Assembly: GCA_964457225.1 (NCBI GenBank)
Contig: CAYWEM010000003.1
Location: forward strand, 204,155 to 268,154
Direction: 5' to 3'
From: CAYWEM01 sp964457225
GTDB lineage: Bacteria > Acidobacteriota > Aminicenantia > UBA2199
Length of the DNA: 64,000 bases
Shown here: positions 8,046-16,183 of the stretch, one piece after another
Numbering within the stretch: the first letter of the stretch is position 1
Layout of the letters: the number at the start of each line of letters is the position of its first letter
Translations under genes and position numbers: made by a program
Notes under the pieces: model-generated
The model's input: the letters and a program-made list of their open reading frames with translations, nothing else
Told to the model about the DNA's origin: nothing
The model's database searches: none

Positions 8046-8780
8046 ATGTCTGCTTCAGAATTTTTCAAACTCAAACCACAACAGCAGATTAATTACCTGA
8101 AAAAGGGGCCTTTCCTGGCCCTTACCCTGCAGGAACAGGTGGATTTCCTGAAAAAAATCCTGGCCCGGAAAAATACTTCCTCAAAAACCCTGTCCTGCGC
8201 CCTGAGATTGATCGGCAATCTCAAGGTCAAGGACGGCTTCTTCCTGCAGCGCTTCCTGACCCACCCCGACAATGCCGTCAGCTCGGCGGCCAAATCGGCC
8301 ATGTCCAAGGGTTCTTTCGTAATCACCTCGCCACTGCGAGGTCACGACGCCCGCAAACGCGATTCCATCAACCAGCGCATCGAAGAATTGCAGAAATTGT
8401 TGCAGGAACAACCTGACACTCCCGAGGAAAAGATTATCGCCTTCTTGCAGGATAATTCCATCGTCATCCGTGAAATAATAGTCAGAAACCTGTCCGGGCG
8501 GGAGGGCTTGAATGAAAAATTCCTGCTTGCCCAGCTTTCCCACTCGCTCTGGCATGTCAAGGCGGCCATCATTGAAATACTGGGTAACCGTCGCAGTCGC
8601 TTGCTGTTGGACATAATCGAGTCACTTTGCGCGGAGCCCAACGTGGAAGTCAAGCTCAAACTCATCGGCGCCCTGGCGAAACTGGACCGGGATCAGGTGC
8701 GCCAACACCTGGAATCCTTCACCAGGGACGCCCACGTAGTTGTACGCCGGGAGGCCCGCCGCTTTCTCGGATCGATCTGA
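8046..8780 (+). CDS. HEAT-repeat-like helical protein
   Basis: This 244-residue protein starts immediately after the ribBA stop, with no spacer. It is built of repeated amphipathic helix pairs. The clearest repeats are SLWHVKAAIIEILGNRRS and the following ESLCAEPNVEVKLKLIGALAKL and DAHVVVRREARRFLGS, which follow the HEAT pattern. Such proteins usually act as binding scaffolds. Nothing in the sequence ties it to riboflavin chemistry, and no substrate is proposed. Confidence 0.7.
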   Translation: MSASEFFKLKPQQQINYLKKGPFLALTLQEQVDFLKKILARKNTSSKTLSCALRLIGNLKVKDGFFLQRFLTHPDNAVSSAAKSAMSKGSFVITSPLRGHDARKRDSINQRIEELQKLLQEQPDTPEEKIIAFLQDNSIVIREIIVRNLSGREGLNEKFLLAQLSHSLWHVKAAIIEILGNRRSRLLLDIIESLCAEPNVEVKLKLIGALAKLDRDQVRQHLESFTRDAHVVVRREARRFLGSI

Positions 8781-8846
8781 TCCTTTCCCGGAAGCAACGT
8801 TTTTTTCCCAAGCCGGAATTCCTTCTTATTCCTGTGAATCAGACCG

Positions 8847-9136
8847 ATATCCTGATTATTGGCTATTTATTCAATTTTTATCGAGAAAATGGTCTGTTTT
8901 GCGCCTCGATACGCCCTATATCAGGGGGGTTTAACCCCTGAGTTAAACAGTTTAACCCAGGGGTTAAACTCTGATAACCGGCTATACTAATGCACATCAG
9001 CCCCATATTATGGTTTTTTAACTTATCGAGTTAACCCAGGGGTTAATTTTCCACAATTCACGCCGCCTGTGGATATCTCGCTTAAGACCTTCAACAATAA
9101 ACATATTGAATAACCTCAGCTTGGCATCATTATTGC
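8847..9136 (+). repeat. 290-bp direct repeat, copy 1
   Basis: This segment recurs at 11172-11461 at a constant offset of 2325 bases, about 95% identical by eye and with no net indel. It contains one 41-base near-perfect inverted repeat, a further palindrome, a TATACT box, and TTTTCCACA and TGTGGATAT, which resemble DnaA boxes. The two copies bound the AT-rich accessory island. It fills most of the 425-base gap between the HEAT gene and the C39-like gene. It may be a duplicated promoter/operator region or the footprint of an insertion. Confidence 0.85.
8929..9046. promoter_or_regulatory. Palindromic operator-like sites and promoter inside repeat copy 1
   Basis: Arms at 8929-8948 and 8950-8969 are inverted copies with one mismatch. 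The second arm is itself a palindrome (GTTTAACCC, AG, GGGTTAAAC). A third site, TTAACCCAGGGGTTAA, lies at 9031-9046. A TATACT -10-like box sits at 8983-8988, so the palindromes would cover the -35 region and the early transcript. The same layout occurs at 11254-11371 in copy 2. A dimeric repressor is a reasonable guess. Confidence 0.5.
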
Positions 9137-9205
9137 TGTACAAAATACCATGTCAAGCGATCATACAATTGAAGTGTTATTTCAGACAAAAAGGAGATCA
9201 GCAAG

Positions 9206-9916
9206 ATGAATGAAAGGATTTCACGCAATCACTGTAACAAGAAGCAGGCAAAGCATTCAATTTGTCTGTTTTTAATTTTCTTTTCTCTTTTTACTGTTTT
9301 TTCATGTATTCCTGAAGTTATTAATCTCCCTGTTCCTTTACATTTTCAAGAGCAACCAAACTGGTGCGGGCCAGCCTGCGTTCAAATGTGGGCCGCCTAC
9401 GACCAAGTGAATCCTCTTCCAGAACAAAGCCATGTCGCCTATTATACAGTGGGACCTTACGGCACGACCATGCAATTGCTTGAGTGGGCAGTAAAAACTT
9501 TCACTTATCATTACGGAGCTTTCAGTGCTGTATTCGGAATCAGTCCTTACCACCAAGATCAAGCCTTGGCTTCAGTGCTTTCATCATTGCTCCAGGGCTC
9601 TCCGGCGATAATTCCGACATCACAAGGCTATCACGCAGTAATTGCCTTTAGGTCGAGATAAACCGAAAACCCTTTTAATGGGAGAAGAGTTATTCAGCAA
9701 ATCGGATTTCATGACCCTACTTTAGGGAGTTTTATGTATGCAACAATAGAACAAGTTAAAACAGCTTTTTCTTTAGGCCCCAACTTGTCAAACTATGAGG
9801 TAATAACAGGTAATGGGAACTATTTACTTCCCGCGTTAAATGGCTTAGAGCAATTTATACTTGAAGGAGGAACATACTATGGTGGACCGGAGCCCTATGT
9901 GCCGATCGTTTATTAA
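9206..9916 (+). pseudogene. C39-like (papain-fold) secreted peptidase interrupted by an in-frame stop
   Basis: An AAGGAG site precedes ATG 9206. The first 151 codons encode a hydrophobic export signal (residues 18-33, with a possible lipobox cysteine at 34), the catalytic-type segment WCGPAC (Cys54) and the histidine region GYHAVIAF (His143). A TAA stop at 9659-9661 follows, but the same frame continues with RRVIQQIGFHDPTLGSF and stays open to 9916. HDP is where the third active-site residue of C39-like proteins lies. This looks like a recent nonsense mutation or a sequencing error. The base composition is AT-rich compared with the flanks. Confidence 0.65.
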
Positions 9917-10715
9917 AAACCTTTTTTATTTATCGACAATCTTACTGCTGATGACTGCTTTCACGGTCGTTAGCCTGGAAGCTCAGCGCCCCAGGCAGAT
10001 TGACCGAAAAGTACTGGAAAACCTTAAATCGCTTTCCTATGTGCCGTTTCCTTTCCCGCAGAATGACCAGGAGGTTATCGCCGATCTTAAGCAGGCCATC
10101 AAGGTACATTTCGGGCCTCTGAAGAAACAGGAGCATGTTGTCGACCTAAGTGGACAAGCGGATGAAGGATCGGCCATTCTATATTCATATCTCAAAGACA
10201 ATACGAGTTTGTACGTAAAAGAAATTGACAAAGTCTACAATTACCTTGACACATGTCGAAACGATTTTCATTTCCTGGTACTGATGGCTGACAAAAAATC
10301 CGGTGAAATAATCGCCCGGGTTCTTCTTGAAGACAACGGCCTGTATGCCTCGGCAATCATCACGACATCCAAAACCAAGTATCACCCGCTGGTAAGCCTG
10401 GAAGAAGCAAGGAGCCTGGTTTCCCCCTACTTGTCCGGAACAGACAAAAAACTGTCTGGCTTCCGCAGAGTAGTATTTCCGGCTCGCTTACTGGGAGATT
10501 TTTTGTTTCCGCTCTGGGAAATTACAACTGAATGCGGTTACGTTTATTACATCACCTATATCAAGGATGTTTACCGGCTGGAAAGCGAAGCTGTCTTAAG
10601 CAAGGAAGAGTTGATGAGCAGGTATAGACCCTACCAGGGCCTGAATGCCAACAAGGAGTTACTGGTGCAGGATTTGATAGGCAGCCGGGGTCTGGTGCTG
10701 AAAAAGCTGAATTAA
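9879..10715 (+). CDS. Secreted protein of unknown function
   Basis: I chose ATG 9879 because AAGGAGG at 9864-9870 sits eight bases upstream; a TTG at 9861 overlaps that site. The 278-residue product has a basic start and a hydrophobic signal segment around residues 12-35, ending near LEAQRPRQ, and then a mixed alpha/beta soluble domain without recognisable catalytic motifs. It overlaps the end of the interrupted C39-like frame by 38 bases, so the two were once or still are co-translated. It may be an inhibitor or partner of the peptidase; that is only a context guess. Confidence 0.6.
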   Translation: MVDRSPMCRSFIKNLFYLSTILLLMTAFTVVSLEAQRPRQIDRKVLENLKSLSYVPFPFPQNDQEVIADLKQAIKVHFGPLKKQEHVVDLSGQADEGSAILYSYLKDNTSLYVKEIDKVYNYLDTCRNDFHFLVLMADKKSGEIIARVLLEDNGLYASAIITTSKTKYHPLVSLEEARSLVSPYLSGTDKKLSGFRRVVFPARLLGDFLFPLWEITTECGYVYYITYIKDVYRLESEAVLSKEELMSRYRPYQGLNANKELLVQDLIGSRGLVLKKLN

Positions 10716-11171
10716 ATAACAGCTCCAAAATCCTCCACCTATTTTTTGTTTGCTTAGAATAGCCTGATATTTGTTGAGTTTTTCCCCGGGTAAAGGGTGA
10801 ATCAACGCTCACCACTCCGGTGCAGACCGACATAAACCAGGCTGTACTAACATGACCAACTCGCTTCGCTCAGACAGTGGTCATGTTACCCCAAGGGGCA
10901 CGTCCAGCCTGGCTTTGTCTGTTACCTGCACCTTCGTTTCTTGTCCCTGAAGGGGGAACGTTCGCTTATGCTTTACCCTTTCCCTTTTCCAATAATTTAG
11001 ACGGGGAATCAGGGAGCTCAGTCCTGGTTGTAAAATAACAAAAATGCCAGCCGACCACGATCTTACTGTCAAGGAAATGGTCATTGGAATGAACTGGCTT
11101 TTTTCGAACATCAGTAGGGCAATACCTATTTGTGCTCATTTCAAAATGCCTGATTGTCGTTGTCCAGTGGA
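10716..11171. other. Non-coding stretch with an imperfect cruciform at 10837-10912
   Basis: No supported gene. Outer arms CCAGGCTG (10837-10844) and CAGCCTGG (10905-10912) enclose inner perfect arms TAACATGACCA (10848-10858) and TGGTCATGTTA (10878-10888), with a small CCCCAAGGGG palindrome beside them. The arrangement could fold as a branched hairpin. It may be a remnant of a mobile-element end or a REP-like sequence. No transposase frame was found with it. Confidence 0.45.
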
Positions 11172-11461
11172 ATATCCTGATTATTGGTTATTTATTCAAT
11201 TTTTATCGAGAAAATGGTCTGTTTTGCGCCTCGATACGCCCTATATCAGGGGGGTTTAACCCCTGAGTTAAACAGTTTAACCCAGGGGTTAAACTCTGAT
11301 AACCGGCTATACTAAAGCACATCAGCCCCATATTATGGTTTTTTAACTATTCGAGTTAACCCAGGGGTTAATTTTCCACAATTTCCGCCGCCTGTGGATA
11401 TCTCGCTTAAGCCCTTCAACAATGAATATATAAAACAACCGCAGTTTGGCATCATTATTGC
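11172..11461 (+). repeat. 290-bp direct repeat, copy 2
   Basis: This is the second copy of the sequence at 8847-9136, with about 14 substitutions that cluster at the distal end. The palindromes fall at 11254-11273, 11275-11294 and 11356-11371, the TATACT box at 11308-11313, and the DnaA-box-like nonamers at 11372-11380 and 11393-11401. It ends the accessory island; the RRM gene's own promoter begins 211 bases further on. Confidence 0.85.
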
Positions 11462-11671
11462 ATTAGTAAAGTGAGGATCCTGTTCTTCCCCGACAGGGTT
11501 GCTCTTCTTCTCTCTTCACACCTCCGGGAGAGATGGAAAGGGATTTTCCCCCGGTGCAGAGAAAAGCAACAATTGTACCCGGATTTAAGACCGAACCATC
11601 CGGCCGTAATTCTCTTATTTCAGAGCAACTGCTCTTTTAAACTCCTGTTTTCTTTTTTTGATTTGAAAAAC

Positions 11672-11700
11672 TTGCATTTGCTTTTTTTGTGTTGTATAAT
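11672..11700 (+). promoter_or_regulatory. Strong promoter and long 5' leader of the RRM gene
   Basis: TTGCAT (11672-11677), a 17-base spacer and TATAAT (11695-11700) make a near-consensus sigma-70 promoter, preceded by T-rich DNA. The start codon is at 11855, so the transcript has a leader of about 145 bases. Long leaders are typical of cold-induced or autoregulated RNA-binding protein genes. The rest of the gap between 11462 and 11671 shows no gene. Confidence 0.7.
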
Positions 11701-11854
11701 GCAATTCGTTTGAGTTGGTGAATCGACAGGCTATAAATGAATCCGTTATCAATTCCCCTTCCGGTGTTGGCTCGTTACCATTCCCGGTTTGTGCGATTGA
11801 AATGTGACTTGCCTTGCCACGTTCACAAATCAAAAACTCAAAACGGAGGATTTT

Positions 11855-12142
11855 ATGAACATCTACGTAGGTAATTTGGCTTGGGAAGTCAAAGACGAAG
11901 ACCTGATGCAGGCCTTCTCCCAGTACGGCCAGGTTTCTTCGGCCCGGGTTGTCAACGACAACTTCACCGGTCGTTCGAAAGGCTTCGGTTTTGTTGAAAT
12001 GGCCGACACCGCTGAAGCGGAAGCCGCCATCGAAGCCCTGAACAACAAGGAACTCAAAGGCCGCGCCCTGCGCGTCAACGAAGCCCGCCCCAAAGCTGAA
12101 GGCGGCCGTTCCGATCGCCCGCGCAACAACAACCGCTGGTAA
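11855..12142 (+). CDS. Single-RRM RNA-binding protein
   Basis: ATG 11855 follows CGGAGGA. The 95-residue protein is one RNA recognition motif with RNP2 IYVGNL (residues 3-8) and RNP1 KGFGFVEM (about 42-49), followed by a short basic, Arg/Asn-rich tail. Bacterial single-RRM proteins of this type are abundant RNA chaperones, often cold-regulated. The strong promoter, long leader and good terminator fit a highly expressed monocistronic gene. Confidence 0.92.
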   Translation: MNIYVGNLAWEVKDEDLMQAFSQYGQVSSARVVNDNFTGRSKGFGFVEMADTAEAEAAIEALNNKELKGRALRVNEARPKAEGGRSDRPRNNNRW

Positions 12143-12160
12143 AGAAAAACTGAGCCAACA

Positions 12161-12196
12161 CCCGAACCGCCCTGAAAAGCGGTTCGGGTATTTTTC
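12161..12196 (+). terminator. Rho-independent terminator after the RRM gene
   Basis: The arms CCCGAACCGC and GCGGTTCGGG form a perfect 10-bp stem with an eight-base loop, followed by a T-rich tract (TATTTTT). Confidence 0.9.
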
Positions 12197-12269
12197 CTGA
12201 TCGCATTCTTCGTAAAATACTTCTTTTCTATTTTATCAATTCAGCTTGACTATTTCCCGCAATAAAACA

Positions 12270-13319
12270 TCAATGCCAGCGGAATATCTTTAAACCAAGG
12301 AAAAAAGTCAGGGCTCCGAACAGAAGCAAAAGGAGGGCGGGCGCCAAAACCATCGACACCCCGGCGCCTTCGTTGAAAACCGCCCGCAAAGAATCACTCA
12401 ACAGCGTGAGCGGCAGATAAGAGACAATGGCCGCGGCCCATTCCGGAAAGCGCTGATATGAAAAAAATATCCCCGAAAGCAGCATTAACGGAAGAGTGAC
12501 CGAGTTTATCAGGCCGTTCCCGACCTGGGTGTTCTGAGTCCGCGAGGCAATAAGGATGGCCAATCCCATGAAAGCGCTGTTGCCGGCCACGAAAACCAGG
12601 CCCAGGGCAAAATATCCGCCCTGGATAACCAGGCCGAAGAAGTAATGGGCAAATGCATATATAAAAAGTAATTCCATGAAGGTCAGCAGCAGCCTGGAAA
12701 GAAAAAGAGCCAGGAAAAAAGTTCTTTTGTCCATGGGAGTGGCCGCCATGATACGCATGAATCGGCGCATCCTGCTCTCGATCAATTGCCAGCCGATGCC
12801 CCACAGGGCGGAATTCATGATTCCCAGGGCCAGCAGGCCGGGAATGAGAAAATCGATGTACCTGGTTCCCTGCAGGTTGAGATGTTCCTCCCTGAGCGGC
12901 GGATTGTTGAATTCCCGGTCAAGCAGTGATCTTTCAAGGCGCAGGTGATCAAGCCGGGCTTCACGGTTACGCGGATCAAAACGGAAAACGATTTCCCGGG
13001 TTTGCGGATCCGACTCTATCAGCACATTAACCAGCCCGCGCTTCAGCATCAGGTAAGCTTCGGCGGCTTCGACCCGCACAATGGTGAATTCACGCTCCAG
13101 TTCGGAGTTCAAGAAGTCAACCGGCTCCAATACGCCGGCATGGTTGATCTTATTTTCGATCCAGGCCACCCGACCGGGACGGGTTTCATCACCGCTGAAA
13201 GTAATCCCCAGCAGCCAGGCCAGCAATACCGGAAAAGCAAAAGTCCAGAAAAGAACCTCGGGCTCGCGGAAAAACTCCTTGATCCTGATCGACAACATGT
13301 TGCTGAAGGGACTATTCAT
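12270..13319 (-). CDS. ABC-2 type transporter permease
   Basis: The 349-residue product has one N-terminal membrane helix (FWTFAFPVLLAWLLGI), a soluble region of about 130 residues and five further C-terminal helices, the usual ABC-2 exporter layout. I chose ATG 13319 because GGAGAAG lies upstream on the reverse strand; the frame is open to 13346. It overlaps the ATPase gene by 8 bases, so the two form one half-operon exporter. The substrate is unknown. It is convergent with the RRM gene and its terminator. Confidence 0.85.
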   Translation of the reverse strand: MNSPFSNMLSIRIKEFFREPEVLFWTFAFPVLLAWLLGITFSGDETRPGRVAWIENKINHAGVLEPVDFLNSELEREFTIVRVEAAEAYLMLKRGLVNVLIESDPQTREIVFRFDPRNREARLDHLRLERSLLDREFNNPPLREEHLNLQGTRYIDFLIPGLLALGIMNSALWGIGWQLIESRMRRFMRIMAATPMDKRTFFLALFLSRLLLTFMELLFIYAFAHYFFGLVIQGGYFALGLVFVAGNSAFMGLAILIASRTQNTQVGNGLINSVTLPLMLLSGIFFSYQRFPEWAAAIVSYLPLTLLSDSLRAVFNEGAGVSMVLAPALLLLLFGALTFFLGLKIFRWH

Positions 13320-14274
13320 CAAGGCTTCTCCCGGTCTTGGCCGCAAACAGGTCGTTTAAATTGGGCCTGCGGCATTGCAGCCTGCTCATGTTCAAGCCCC
13401 GATCCTGCAACAGGGCCAGCAGGCGGGGGACAAGCTCGGTTATGGACCTGACCTTTAACAGCACTCCTTCTCCCGCCCTGTTCCAGGAAGCATTCATTAA
13501 ACCCGGCAACTCGGAAAACAATTGCAGGTCCGTTATCCCCGGCAGGCTGAATTCAACGATTTCAGGCAAACCGGCCTGGACCAGCAATTCGTCCAGGCTG
13601 CCTTCAGCCAGCACCCGGCCGCGATCAAGAATGTAAATACGGTCGCAAAGGTATTCAGCCTCCTCCATGTAATGGGTGGTCAGAATCAGCGCCGTCCCCT
13701 TGCTCTTCAATCCGGTCAGGATTTCCCACAGTTCGCGCCTGGAAATTGGATCCAGCCCGGTCGTCGGTTCATCCAGGATCAGCAGGCTGGGCCGGTTCAG
13801 CAGGGCAATGGCCAGGGCCAGCTTCTGTCTTTGACCATGTGAGAGATTCATGGTATAGGCCTGACGTTTTTCTTCCAGGTTGACCAGGGCAATCAGTTCA
13901 TCACCCCGGGATCGGGGGCAACCGTAAAAAGAGGCAAAGAGATAAAGTGTTTCCGCCACGGTCACCCGATCCATGAAGCGGGTTTCCTGAAGGGCCAGCC
14001 CCAGATTCGGCCTGATCAGCTTTTCACCTTCAGACCAGCTCAACCCGAACAGCAAAATCGAACCCCGATCCGGAGCATGAAGCCCTTCAATCATTTCAAC
14101 CAGGGTGGTTTTCCCGGCTCCATTGGGTCCCAGTACAGCCACAAACTCTCCGGCCGCCACTTCTATTGAGCCCCCGGCCACGGCATGAACCCTGCGATAG
14201 GATTTATGCACATCGTTCACCTTGACCACCGGGGAATCCGGACTGTTGTTCATGGAGACTTGGAAGCGGCTCAT
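13312..14274 (-). CDS. ABC transporter ATP-binding protein (exporter type)
   Basis: A 320-residue ATPase with Walker A GPNGAGKTT, the signature LSHGQRQ (His in place of the usual second Gly), Walker B LLILDEPTTGLDP and the switch His in LTTHYMEEAEYL. A C-terminal extension of about 90 residues after the ATPase core resembles DrrA/NatA-type proteins. It pairs with the overlapping ABC-2 permease gene. ATG 14274 is used; a later Met at 14253 has no ribosome binding site. Confidence 0.9.
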   Translation of the reverse strand: MSRFQVSMNNSPDSPVVKVNDVHKSYRRVHAVAGGSIEVAAGEFVAVLGPNGAGKTTLVEMIEGLHAPDRGSILLFGLSWSEGEKLIRPNLGLALQETRFMDRVTVAETLYLFASFYGCPRSRGDELIALVNLEEKRQAYTMNLSHGQRQKLALAIALLNRPSLLILDEPTTGLDPISRRELWEILTGLKSKGTALILTTHYMEEAEYLCDRIYILDRGRVLAEGSLDELLVQAGLPEIVEFSLPGITDLQLFSELPGLMNASWNRAGEGVLLKVRSITELVPRLLALLQDRGLNMSRLQCRRPNLNDLFAAKTGRSLDE

Positions 14275-14320
14275 TAAGGCATCCTGTTCTTCAAAAGGCA
14301 GGAAGGCGACCCAATGCCGA

Positions 14321-15721
14321 TCAACCCGGCATCATGACGACCATTTCCCGCAGGGGGTCCTTTCCCTGGCGGGGATCCATGACTCTTTCCGCCGCCTGGG
14401 GCAGTGGATAACCAACCTGGAAAAAAAGAGCCGGAACAAAGACTTCACCCCGCTTCAACGCCACCAGCAACTGGCGGCGCAGCGGGCGACCCTCAGCCTG
14501 GCTGCGCATGACTTCCAATCCGAAGCGCAGACCGTCATGTAAAAGCGTTATCTTGGGCAATTCAGTCTTAACCAGGCTGATTCTACGCTGGGGCAGGTTG
14601 TCCGGATCAGCCAGCATTTTTTCGTATTCCTGCCGCAATTGCTGCAGGTCAGATATAAAAAGCTCGGTCAATTCGTCCTTGGCCAAATCGAGGGGGCCGG
14701 TTTTGACCACTCCGGACAAGCCCAGTCCCCGGGCCGCCAGGGCCAGGTGATCGGCATAAAAACCGGCGTCGAGGAACTCTTCGCCGACGGCCGGAAGTAC
14801 GATGCCGTACTTGCTGAGAGTTTCAGTCATCAGCGAAGTATAGTGCCACTTACGGAAAATGACCACCAGATAGGGATGGGTGTTTTTAAACTTCAGGAAA
14901 AAAGTGCCCATGCCCTTGGCGAAAGTCCGATCGTTCTGCAGCAGGTCGGCCATGGAGAATTCCGGTCCGCGTCCTCCGTCCTGGCGGCGCAGGTAATAGC
15001 GTCCTTCGTGAAACACCACCTTGCCGCGCTCCAGCAGTTTGTCCGCGGTCTGGGGCAGCTCTTCAAGGGGAGCCGGCACTTGTTCGAATTCCTGGGCGGC
15101 GAATTCCTTTTCATCCATTTGCTGGAGGTCCTGCAAGGAAAGACCGGGCAGGAAATCCGGAATTTCAGTTTTTTTCTGCAGGATGTAATTCCGGATGTTG
15201 ATCCTGGGGATGATTCTTTCATAAAGCGCCTTCTGCATCAATTCACCGATCTTCTGCATCGAAGGATGATCCTTTCGATAAACCAGCACCCGGTTCGGCT
15301 GTTCATTTGTAGCATTGGGGGCCCACTGCGCATAGGCCAGCAATTTGCCCAGGGTCTCCAGGTCGAGGTCGCGGTCGGGATCGGCGACTCTTTCACTTCG
15401 GCGCTGCAGCAAACCCTCGAGCAAGCCCTCGTTGCATTCAAACGAGCGGCAAAGTGAACCATCGGCGGTCACGCTCCAGATATCGCCGGATTTAACCCCG
15501 GAAAGGCGGGAACCGTCTATCTCGACCTTTGCTCCGCTTTCAGCCGCCTTCCGGCGGGCCCTTTCCACTGTTTTATTGAATTCAGCCAGGGAACGCCTGG
15601 CCAGTTCACGGGTTTCCGTCGGCACCGGGCTGACCGGAGGGCGTTCTTTTTCCAGAACAGCGCTTATAAAATACAACTTTTCAACCGAGGCAAGCATATC
15701 TGTATTTTGCTTTTCTGTCAT
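14321..15721 (-). CDS. Nitroreductase-fold protein with N-terminal extension and insertion
   Basis: The 466-residue protein has a nitroreductase-like opening at about residue 100 (RRSERVADPDRDLDLETLG, then AQWAPNATNEQPNRVLVY) and the second half of the fold near residue 330 (FLDAGFYADHLALAARGLGL). Between them lies an insertion of roughly 150 residues, rich in Glu and Gln. Typical family members are about 200 residues and bind FMN. An AGGAG site precedes ATG 15721. The extension and insertion suggest a specialised flavoprotein of unknown substrate. Confidence 0.7.
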   Translation of the reverse strand: MTEKQNTDMLASVEKLYFISAVLEKERPPVSPVPTETRELARRSLAEFNKTVERARRKAAESGAKVEIDGSRLSGVKSGDIWSVTADGSLCRSFECNEGLLEGLLQRRSERVADPDRDLDLETLGKLLAYAQWAPNATNEQPNRVLVYRKDHPSMQKIGELMQKALYERIIPRINIRNYILQKKTEIPDFLPGLSLQDLQQMDEKEFAAQEFEQVPAPLEELPQTADKLLERGKVVFHEGRYYLRRQDGGRGPEFSMADLLQNDRTFAKGMGTFFLKFKNTHPYLVVIFRKWHYTSLMTETLSKYGIVLPAVGEEFLDAGFYADHLALAARGLGLSGVVKTGPLDLAKDELTELFISDLQQLRQEYEKMLADPDNLPQRRISLVKTELPKITLLHDGLRFGLEVMRSQAEGRPLRRQLLVALKRGEVFVPALFFQVGYPLPQAAERVMDPRQGKDPLREMVVMMPG

Positions 15722-16183
15722 TGATTTGCTCCTGGTGCTTTCGGGTCGCCTGGAATTGCCCGCTGACGTTGATTTTAAACAAATCTCGGAAGATTGTCAA
15801 TCTGCGGGGGAAGCGGGATTGATCCGCAGGCTTCCGGAATAACACCCGGCATTCCCAGGGTTGCCGGGCCTGCCGCCGACAAAGCTGAAAGCGTAGCCTG
15901 TTCAGGCAGCTTAACGTCGCACTACTCCCTTCAAAACAGATTGAAGTGGTATTTTTTAAACTGATGAAATAGTATTTAACATTTTATATTCATGATAATT
16001 ATTTCAGGATGGATTAAATTCAATCAGAATGCATTTATATAATTGCATTAACCGCTTGACATATTTGCCGGTGCTTTCTTAGAATGAATACATGGCAATT
16101 ATATTGTTTTCATCATCCGAAGCAGCTTTCGGAATGAATAACAGCGTCTGGGATCTCCCGACCGGTCGCAACGGAGATTGAAC
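15722..16183 (+). promoter_or_regulatory. Divergent intergenic region with AbgT-gene promoter at 16056-16085
   Basis: The 460-base gap between divergent genes contains TTGACA (16056-16061), an 18-base spacer and TAGAAT (16080-16085), a good promoter for the transporter gene, leaving a leader of about 90 bases. AT-rich DNA lies around 15950-16050. A CGGAG ribosome binding site (16172-16176) precedes the ATG at 16184. No other gene is seen. Confidence 0.6.

Noticed and set aside
8740..8934. 64-codon ORF sharing its C-terminus with an ORF at 11044-11259
   Set aside because: The shared segment is simply the 290-bp repeat read in one frame; the N-terminal parts differ and there is no start signal.
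9047..9076. Chromosomal origin of replication
   Set aside because: Two DnaA-box-like nonamers per repeat are too few, and no dnaA, dnaN or gyrase gene is near.
14639..15457. 272-codon forward ORF opposite the nitroreductase-like gene
   Set aside because: Shadow frame; no start signal and no recognisable domain.
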